Assembly (NCBI GenBank): GCA_013812485.1
Contig: JACCTJ010000036.1
Coordinates: forward strand, 1-8,833
Length of the DNA: 8,833 nucleotides
From: Thermoleophilaceae bacterium
Lineage (GTDB): Bacteria > Actinomycetota > Thermoleophilia > Solirubrobacterales > Thermoleophilaceae
Direction: 5' to 3'
Below are positions 1 to 8,833 of this stretch, piece after piece. The notes below the pieces were generated by a model. That model saw only the letters and a program-made list of their open reading frames with translations, did not search any database and was not told the DNA's origin. Numbering within the stretch: the stretch's first letter is position 1; every line of letters starts with the position of its first letter. A program made the translations under genes and the position numbers.

Positions 1-704
1 ATCTGCTCGAGCAGCGCGGCCTCCCGGTCAGCCGAGGTACGAAAGACGCGCAGGTTGCGCCCGCCGACCCCGAACCGCGCGAGCTGGGCCACCGCGCGCA
101 CGATCTCGCGGTCGGTGTCGTCGTAGAGGGTCTCGCCGTCATGGCGCTCGCCGCGGATCACGCCGAACTCCTCGAGCTCGCGCACGAGGCTCGCCTCGGC
201 GCCGGTGTCGTCGAGCACCTCGGACAGCGGCAGCTCGGCCGCCTTGGTCGGACCGGACAGGCTGGTGCGACGCAGCGCCTTGGGGTCGGGCATGGACCCC
301 TGCGCGACCTCGGACTCCGCTCGGCCCGAGGCCAGCTCCTGACGGATCACTCGGAGGGGGAGGAACTCGTCGCGCTGGAGCTTGAGGATGGTGCGCAGGC
401 GCTGCACGTCGGTCGGCCCGTAGAGCCGGTAGCCGCCGCGGGTGCGCTGGGGGGAGACGAGCTTCTGGTCCTCGAGGTAGCGGATCTTCGAGATCGAGAT
501 GTCTGGGAAGTCGCGCTCGAGCTGCTTGCAGACCGCGCCGATGGTCAGGGCCTTGGCCGGGAGCGAGGAGCCGGGGCGCCGGGTCGCCTGGCTGGGGGTG
601 GCGGTCGGGCGCACGGTCCCGGGCGTCGGGCGAGCGCCCTCCTCGCCGGCGGACCCGCTGCCGGCCGGGCGCGGCTCGGGCGGGATGTCGACCCCCGCGC
701 TCAT
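1..704 (-). CDS. ftsR: MerR-family regulator, FtsR-like (3' end cut by window edge)
   Basis: Cytoplasmic DNA-binding regulator. 234 codons are open from ATG 704 to the window edge with no stop, so the C-terminus is missing. After a disordered Pro/Ala/Ser-rich N-terminus (about residues 1-50), residues 51-125 form a MerR winged helix: an ALTIGAV start, KIRYLEDQKLVSP recognition region, GGYRLY wing, then a DVQRLR...LQRDEFLPLRVIRQEL helix. This form matches the actinobacterial Rv1828/FtsR type, known in Corynebacterium to activate ftsZ. The start ATG overlaps the FHA gene's TGA (ATGA) and has no clear Shine-Dalgarno, so translational coupling is likely. The garA-like neighbour is the same as in Mycobacterium, which supports the assignment. 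The effector pocket cannot be judged because the end is missing. Confidence 0.85.
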   Translation of the reverse strand, partial: MSAGVDIPPEPRPAGSGSAGEEGARPTPGTVRPTATPSQATRRPGSSLPAKALTIGAVCKQLERDFPDISISKIRYLEDQKLVSPQRTRGGYRLYGPTDVQRLRTILKLQRDEFLPLRVIRQELASGRAESEVAQGSMPDPKALRRTSLSGPTKAAELPLSEVLDDTGAEASLVRELEEFGVIRGERHDGETLYDDTDREIVRAVAQLARFGVGGRNLRVFRTSADREAALLEQ

Positions 705-3700
705 CGCGCGAGGTAGGTCAGCTTGTACTTGCCGATCTGGAGCTCATCGCCGTCGGCGAGCTTGTGCGAGTCGATGCGGCGGCGGTTGATGTAGGTGCCG
801 TTGAGCGAGCCGAGGTCGTCGATGTAGACGCCGTCGCGGCGGCGCACCAGCAGGGCGTGGTTGCGCGAGACGGTCACGTCGTCGAGGAACACGTCCGACT
901 CGGTGCTGCGCCCGACCCGCGTCTGCTCCTCGCCCAGCTCGAAGGCCTCCCCCGCGCGCCCGCCGCCCGAGCGGATGACGAGGGTCGCGCCCTCGGCGGC
1001 GGCCCGCTCGAGATCGACTGGTCGCAGCTCGCCGGCCTCGTCGACCTGGTAGGCCGCCGTGGTCTCGCCCTCGGCGCCGCCGCCCCCGCGCGGGCCATCA
1101 CCGAGGAAGGCGCCACACTTCTGGCAGTAGTTCGCTCCCTCGGGGTTGACGAACCCGCACTCCGGGCAGTGAAGCGCGCCCCGCTCCGGCCGCGCCATCG
1201 GGCCACTACTCCTCGGGGGCCGGCTCCGCGTCGCTGCGGCCGCCGAGGATCTCGGTCAGCTGCCGGACATCGGCCCCGGTGATGATCGGCTCGCCCTCCT
1301 CGTGCTTCGTTCGCAGCCGGTTGACGAGCTCCGCACGCAGGATGTCGATCTTCCCGTGCAGCAGCCGTCGCCGGTAGGAGACGTCGCGCTCCTCAGCGGT
1401 GAGCTGCTCGATCAAGTCCTTCAGCTCCTGGTCCGAGAGCGCACCCAGGTCCGGGAAGGTGTCCATGCTCCACCTCGAGTGGGGGTCGGGGGAGCGGCAG
1501 TATACCGCTGGCTCAAGCGGAGGTTGAGGGTGGGTGCTCAGGCACGGTTCGCCCGCACGCCGTCGCGCACGTAGAGCAGTGTCGCCGCGACGCTCAGCGC
1601 GAGCCCGAGGAGAAGCAGGGCGTCGGCGATCGGCGTCGGCGAGAGCATGGCCAGGAAGATCGAGAACATCGTCGGCCACACCGCCCAGCGCCCGATCATC
1701 TTGATGTCGAGGTCGAGCCCGCGCCGCAGGGCGAACTCGGTCAGCCCCAGCATGAAAAGCTCCCGCGCGGCCAGCGCGGCGAGGGCCCAGCGCGGCAAGA
1801 GCTCGAAGTTCCAGGCCACGATCGCGCCGGCGAGCACGAGCAGCCGGTCGGCCACGGGGTCGAGCAGGGCGCCGAGGCGGCTGTACTGGCCGGTGACCCG
1901 GGCCAGGAGGCCGTCGAGGTAGTCCGAGGCGCCGATGAAGCCGTAGAGGATCGCCGCGGCGGGAGCCCGCCCATCGCCGGACTGCAACCCGAGGATGAGG
2001 AAGACCGGGATCAGGGCGAGCCGCACGTAGCTCACGACGTTGGGGACGGTCCACGGGCGCAGCGGCTCGCCGCGCCGGGCGGCCTGAGGCAGCCCGCCCG
2101 AGCGATCGAGTCCGAGCAGGCGCCGGACGGTCAGGGGAGCTCGCGCCACAGCCCCACCGCCTCCTCGGCCGCGGTCTCGAGCGAGAGCGCACGGCGCTCG
2201 CGACCGCGGCGCACCTGCGCCTCGACCTCGCCGGCCTCGATCCCCTTGCGCCCGACGGTCAGGCGCAGGGGACACCCGAGCAGCTCGGCGTCGGCGAACT
2301 TCTCCCCCGCGCTCGCGGCCCGGTCGTCGAGCACGGCCTCGAGGCCAGCGGCCCCGAGCTCCGAGTACAGCCGCTCGGCAACCTCCAGCGACTCCTCGCC
2401 CGGCTTGCCGAGCGCCACGACCTCGATGTCGAACGGGGCGAGGGCCCGCGGCCACGAGATGCCCTGCTCGTCGGCTCCCTGCTCGACCGCCGCGGCCATG
2501 ATGCGGGCGAGGCCGATGCCGTAGGAGCCCATCCACACGTGGCGCTCTGTGCCTGACTCGTCGAGGTACGTCGCTCCGAGCGGCTCGGAGTAACGCATGC
2601 CGAGCTTGAAGATGTTGCCGACCTCGATCGCGGGCTCGAGGTGGATCTCCGCACCCGATGGGCAGGTGTCGCCGGCCTCGACCGAGCGCACGTCGGCCCA
2701 CTCGGGCTCGAAGTCGCGACCGGGCTCGACGCCACGCAGGTGACGGTCGGCCTCGTTGGCCCCGGCGACGAGTCCGCGCAGCCCCTCGACGGCGCGATCG
2801 GCGATCACTGCCACCGGCGTACCCACCGGGCCGATGAAGCCGGGCACCGAGGCGAACAAGGACTCCACCTCGTCGGCCTGCGCGGGCCGGGCCGCCTCGC
2901 CGAGCGCGTTGGCGAGCTTGATCTCGTTCAGGCGGTGGTCTCCGCGGAGCACGACCAGCACCGGACCGCGTCGCTCCGCGATCACCGGGAAGGCCTTGAG
3001 CAGGGCCGCCGCCGGGACGTCGAGGCCCCGCGAGACCTCCTCGATCGCCGTCTGACCGGGGGTCTCCACGGCCTCGGGTGCATCCGCCGCGCTCGGGAGC
3101 CCCTCCACCGGGCGCGGCGTCGCGCTCGCCACCTCGACGTTGGCCGCGTACCCCGCCGCCGAGAGCGCGACCTCGTTCTCCCCGGCCGGGCATGGCGCCA
3201 TGTACTCGTGCGCGCCGAAGCCGCCCATCATCCCCACGTCCGAGGCCACCCGGTACCACTCGAGCCCGCAGCGGTCGAAGATCCGGTCGTAGGCACCGAC
3301 GTGGAGCTCGTACGAGCGGTCGAGACCCTCGCGGTCGGCGTCGAAGCTGTAGGAGTCCTTCATCACGAACTCGCGCGTGCGCAGGACCCCCGCGCGCGGG
3401 CGCGGCTCGTCGCGCGCCTTGACCTGGAAGTGGTAGAGGATCTTCGGCAGGTCGCGGTAGGAGCGCAACTCGCGAGCCACGTGGAAGGTGATCGCCTCCT
3501 CGTGGCTCATGGCCAGCACGTGCTCGGCGCCCTTGCGGTCCTCGACCTTGAACAGCTCCTGGATGGGCAGGCGCCCGGTGCGAGCCCATGGGTCGGCGGG
3601 CTGAAGGACCGGCATCAGCATCTCCTGCGCGCCGATCGCGTCGAGCTCGGAGCGGACGATCGCCTCGACGCGGCGGTGCGAGCGCCAGCCCGCGGGCAGG

Positions 3701-6700
3701 AAGGTCCACAAGCCGGCGCCGAGCTGGCGCACGAGGCCCGCGCGCACGAGGAGCCGGTGCGAGAGCGCCTCCGCGTCGGCGGGCGGCTCCTTCAGAGTCG
3801 GCAGGAAGTAGGAGGAGAGCCGCGTCACGGCGGCCCGAGTCTATCCCCGCGTTGGACGCCGATCGAGAGGCCGCGCGCGCTGGGTCAGCCCGAGGAAGAG
3901 CTGAGCTCCGAGGCCGGTCTGGCGTCGCGCGGCGCGTCGACGCGCACCGGGGTGTTCGGGCGCTCGATGGCGAGCTCGAGGTCTACACGAACCGCCTCGA
4001 CGTCCCCGAGCGAGGCGCCGCCCCCCGCCGCCGCCTTTGCGTCGAGCTTGATGCCGAGCTGGAGCCGCCGAAGCAGGCGATCCTCCCGGCCGGTCAGTAA
4101 CTCGATCGAGCTCGCCGCGAGGGCTCGGTCGAGCCGCTCGTCGCCCGCTCCGCGCAGCGCTCCGCCCCCCACAGCCTCGCCGGAGACACCGAGCCGCTCG
4201 GCGGCCCCAAGCACGTCGGTCACGACGCGGGCCACGTCGACCTCGCCGGTTACGCGGTCTGTCTCGGCTCCGCCGATACGCTCGCCGGCCGACAGATCGG
4301 GCTCACGAAGCCAGGCCGCGAGGTCGAGGGAGCCGGTGGGCGAGGCCGTGGCGCCGCCAGTGCCCGAACCCGAGCCGCCGCCCAGGGGGCCGCCCGCCTC
4401 GCGCAGCTGACGCTCCTGGTCGGATGTGAGCTCGTAGGCCTTGCCGCGAACCTCGATGTAAGCCCGCTCACCCGTGGAGACCAGCGTCACCGTCGCGCGT
4501 CGTGAGCCGGCGATCTGCGTGTAGGCGATCCGAGCTTTCGGCAGGTCGCCGGCCGACCGTGCCAGCTCGAAGGGGCCGCGCAGCTCGAATCCGGTCGCGC
4601 CGGTCCGCTTCGGACCCTCCGCCGCGATCACGAGCTTTGCGTCGAGATCGCCGCTGCGGATGCGGGCCAGATTGTCCTGAGTTCGGGCGACGACCTCTCC
4701 CGGAGCCTCCCCGCCACACGCGGTCGGCGCGAGGCCGCAGAGGGCGGCAACGGCCGCGACGGCTGCAAGCCGCGGCCGTCGCGTCCTCGCCATTAGGTGT
4801 GTGATTCCACGGCCGCCATCTACGGGGACGCTCCCCCGCTGGGCGCCGATCCGCTGGGCGTCGGCGGCGAACCGCCACCGCCCGACGACCCGTCGCCCGT
4901 CGCTCCTCCAGGCTCGCTCTTGTCTCCCGAGCCGCCGCTCGGGGCGCCGTCACGCGTCGAGGGCTCGCGGTCGCTTCCCGTGCCGGATCCAGAGCCACCC
5001 TGGTCGTCGCCGGAGTTCGAGCCACCACCGTCGCCGGAGCCCTTGCCGCTGCCGCGATCGCCGTCCTCGTCCCCGCGGTCGCCGCCTAGGGAGCCGGCAT
5101 CGTCGCCATCGCCCTCTCCGGCGTCATCGTCGCCCTCGCGCACCGGAACGAGCTCGGTCGCGAGCACGTCGGCCACCTGATCCTTGAGGTCCTTCGCCCG
5201 GGTCGTCAGCTCCTCGGCCGAGAGGCCGGACCGTCCGAGTCTCTCGAACTCGCGCCGGATCTCCGCCAACCGCCGGCGGCCCTCCTTCGTGAAGCGCACG
5301 GGACCACCGCGCCCCACCACGAACTGGTAGGCGAGCGCGACGGTCGTACAGGCCTGACACTCCTCGTTGAGGGCGATCGCGACGTTGGTCGGCGTCACGC
5401 TGTCCGGAACGCCCTCGACCAGCACGATCTGGAGCGCGATGGCCACGGTCTGGCACTCGACGCAGCTCCCGTAGGCCACGGCCGAGTTCTGCTCGTCGAC
5501 CACGTCGCCCGCGACCCGGCGGATCGAGAAGGCGAAGTCGAAGACCGATGACCCGGCCTTCTCGTTGATGGCCTGCGCGGCGTTGTCGCCGCTGCGGCCC
5601 GATCGGTCCTCGCCGGCTAGAGATGCTGCCGGCGCGAGAAGGGCCAGGGCCAGGGCGGCGAGGATCGCCGTGAGCAGCCGCAGGTGCCGCCTCGGTCGCC
5701 CCTCGGCGCGGACACGCGTCAGCCCGCCTCTACGATCGAACTCGCTCACGGGGTGGATCCTCCTGATGGGGGTGGGGTTGGGGTTCCGGATCCAGGCGGC
5801 GGTTCGCTGCCCGAGCCAGATGACGGCGGAGTCCCGCCCCCAGGCTCGGTCCCAGCGCCGGAGCCGCCGGACGAGCCCCCCTGGTCCGAGCCGCCCGGAT
5901 TCGAGCCGCCCGTTCCGCGGGGTTCTGTGCCGCCGCCGGAGCCACTGGGCTCGCCGCCGCCGGCCCCGCTGCGAGGGGATCCCTTCGAGTCGGGCCGGCC
6001 CGAGCGCGAGCCGCCGGGACGGTCACCTGAGCCGGGGTCGGGCGAGCTCCCACCCGCTCCGGGGCGGGCCGGGCCGTTCTGGCCGCGAGACGGCGTGCCC
6101 TCGGGCCCGGAGGCGGGTCGCGCCGAAAGCGGATCCTGACCGGTCTTGCTGAAGAGCGGCGCCCCGCCGAGCTCGCTCTGGCGCTCCGTGGTGAGTCCCG
6201 GGCGCCCTGTCGGGATCTCCTTGACCTGCTTTAGACCGCCCTGGATCGTGCCCCTCTCTCCGGGCTGGATCGGGCGGTACTCGCCGTTGGGCCACAGGGT
6301 GAAGACAGCCAGCGCGAGGCCCGCGGCGGAGGCCGCCACGAGCGCGCCTCGCGCCTTGGGGCGGTCCGTAGTCTTCGACCACGCGGCCAGGCCCAGCGAC
6401 TTCGAGCTGCGTGCGGTGGTCAGCGTGATCCCGAGCACCGGGAGGACGAGCGTGATGGTCTGCACGATGCCCGCCACGCCGGCGAGGACCTTGCCGTCGG
6501 AGAACGCGACCGAGAGCCTGCCGACCTGCACGAAGAACGAGTCCCAGGCGGTGGCGAACATGCGCGGCGCGCTGATCAGCATGAGCACGAAGACCGCCAG
6601 CAGAGTGGGCACCAGGGCGATCACGTAGACCGAGGTCACGACCCTCACCCAGGGCTTGAGCTCCTCGACGCGCTTGTCCATCTTGCGGCCCGGGATCAGG

Positions 6701-8833
6701 CTCCGCAACGTCGGCCTGATGCGCGCGAACATGTCGGGCACTCCGGTGAGGTCGCTGATGATGTAGTACCCGTCGAGGCGCAGGAACGGCAGGAACTGGT
6801 GCAGGATCTCGACGTGCTGGAGCAGGATCAGGATCAACAGCCACTCGAACCCGGTCAGGTAGTAGACCCCCGCGGTGATCAGCGAGAAGATCACGTTGAA
6901 GTAGACCCCGCCGAGGTCGGTGCGCAGGCGCCCGGCCTTGCTGAGCCGGTAGGCGTCGGTGACGTCGGTGTAGAAGGCGGGCCAGACGATGTAGATGCCC
7001 GCGCCCATGACGCCGGGCTTCGCCCCCCCGTAGCGGCACGCAGTCGCGTGCCCGCACTCGTGGAAGGCGGCCGAGAGCGCCACCAGCCCCACGACCACCA
7101 GGAGCAGCGCGGGGTTGTAGAGCAGCACGCGCGTCGACTGGGCCACACCGTGCACGAAGAAGAACCAGATGTCGAAGGCGACGATTCCGGCGAGCACGGC
7201 GACGATGACCGGCGGGAAGAACAGTGGGCGGAAGATCGTCGTGACGGTGCGCACCGCGCCCTCGGGGATGAGCGCGGCGCGGAACTTGAGCGCCAGCAGC
7301 GCATCGGGGCGCTTGAGCTTGGGACTGGATCCGTCCGCGGCGGCGAGGACTCCGATCGGGCGGAGCTTCTTCTCGACGAGGAAGCGGACGTTGTCGCGGC
7401 TCACCTTGCGGCCGATGTCGTCGCTCACCCGCTCGGCGACCTGGCCGAAGTTGCGCTCTCCGTCCGAATTCTCGGCCACGGAGTGCAGGAGGTGCGAGAT
7501 CTGGATGACCTGGCCGTCGCCACGACGGGCGATGTACGGGGCCTCCTTGAAGCCCGAGCCCTCGTACTCGCCGATCAGCTCGATGCCCTCGGACAGCTTG
7601 GGGACCTCCGCGCCGGGGCCGGCGCCGTTACCTACAGACTTGCGATCTCGGGTCTCGGTCGCCATCCCTCGTAGTCCTCTGACTGACTTCGTAGGAGCCG
7701 AGAGAGGGCGGCCGTGGGACCGCCCTCCTCAGACTCGGTGGACCAGACGCTCTCCGACTAGTTGCTCTGGTCGATGTCCGCGTCCTGCGTCGCACGTCGG
7801 CGGTGGCCTCCGAGCCGTCGGCCAACACGTTAGCCGCCACCGCGGCGTTAACGTGACTAGTTGTTGCTCTGGTCGATGTCGACGTTCTGCTCGGCGTTCG
7901 CCGTCGCCGTCGAATCGTCGGAGAGGATGTTCGCGGCCACGGCGGCGTTGACCGGCGCGGCCACGTTGGCGTCGACAAGCGACATCGCCTCGCGGTCGGG
8001 CAGGTTCTCGCCCGCCTGAGCCTCGAGCTCCTCCTGCGAGAGCTCCTCGCCGGCCTGCCTGGCCTCTTCGGCCTTCTGCTCGAACTCTTCGATCTTCTTC
8101 TCGTCGGACATGTCGTACTCCTTTGTTGCTTGCCTATCTCTCGAGCCGTTTCGGAGTCGGCTCCGGCGCCTCGCCGTCCTCGCGGGCGGCCTCGGCGTCG
8201 GCCTCCTCCTGCAACAGCTCATACGTGCCCTCTCGGTGGGGAAGCTCCCTGGCCTCCTCCTCTTGGAGCTCGGCAGGGTCGAGGGGCTCATCGGCGTCGT
8301 CATCGGCGTGGCTCTCGGTGTGGTGCTCGGTATGGGTCACCGTTCGACCCGACCGCTGCACGATGCGCTGATGGCTCGTGGCGCTCGAAGTCGACGTCTT
8401 CCCATCCTCGCCGACGTTGCCGGTCACGACCGCGTTCACCCCGGCCACGAAGCTGACCCCGTCGCCCCGCTTCTCGACCTTCTCCTTCGCCGTCTTGCGA
8501 GCCTTGCTCAAACCGCTTCCTCTCCGTGGGGGCTACCGCTTGGCGATGTGCCCTGCGCTGCGTTCAAGTGAACGCGCTCAGACGCCGTTCGGCAAGAGGT
8601 TTAGGACGGCCGACGCGCTCGGCCGCCCGTGGGTCAAGCGGTGCCCGCATTCCTTCCGCGCACACGCCCGCCGGCGGATTCCGATGGCGCTCCGGCTTCA
8701 TCGCCGCTCTCCCGGCACAGCCTCGACCGGCTGTGACTCCAACCCTCGCCGTCGTCGGTCGTTGACGTTTATGTCAGCGCGCTGGGACGGCCTCGTCAAA
8801 CGCGTTTGACCCTGTGTCGTCACGACACGTACG

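Overview
The window is GC-rich and every credible gene lies on the minus strand, so transcription runs from the right edge towards the left. The left block, prolyl-tRNA synthetase, phosphatidylglycerophosphate synthase, an RsiG-like anti-sigma factor, a zinc-ribbon FHA protein and a MerR-type FtsR-like regulator, points to an actinobacterium. The garA-ftsR neighbourhood is an actinobacterial signature. A short RsiG with a single c-di-GMP motif and a zinc ribbon fused to the FHA protein suggest a deep branch such as Thermoleophilia/Solirubrobacterales or Rubrobacteria. The lineage is an inference; no marker gene was searched.

Layout in the direction of transcription: 8833-8512 is a leader region of about 320 bp with five inverted repeats. 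8511-8134 encodes a 125-aa charged protein and 8111-7857 an 84-aa acidic precursor-like peptide. 7852-7758 is a frameshifted extra copy of that peptide's C-terminal segment, followed by a GC hairpin at 7727-7704. 7665-5746 encodes a membrane M50 metalloprotease with an N-terminal PqqD-like (RiPP-recognition-like) domain. 5749-4820 encodes a secreted protein with two CxxC repeats, overlapping the protease gene by four bases. 4793-3885 encodes a putative lipoprotein. After a 56-bp gap come proS (3828-2131), pgsA (2149-1538, overlapping proS), an rsiG-like gene (1466-1206), the FHA gene (1198-701) and the ftsR-like gene (704 to beyond the left edge).

The right block is the least familiar part. 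It looks like a small peptide-processing or peptide-export operon: two short proteins share a 28-residue segment and an LPxRE motif in opposite order, next to a membrane protease with a peptide-recognition-like domain and a secreted Cys-repeat protein. No radical SAM, cyclase or ABC transporter gene is visible. The protease and the secreted protein carry Gly/Ser/Pro tails that look homologous. The peptide-maturation reading is an inference from domain content and gene order.

The left block combines translation (proS), phospholipid synthesis (pgsA), a probable c-di-GMP-controlled sigma switch (rsiG-like), a phospho-switch protein (FHA) and a division-gene regulator (ftsR-like). The last three follow a probable own promoter around 1499-1527.
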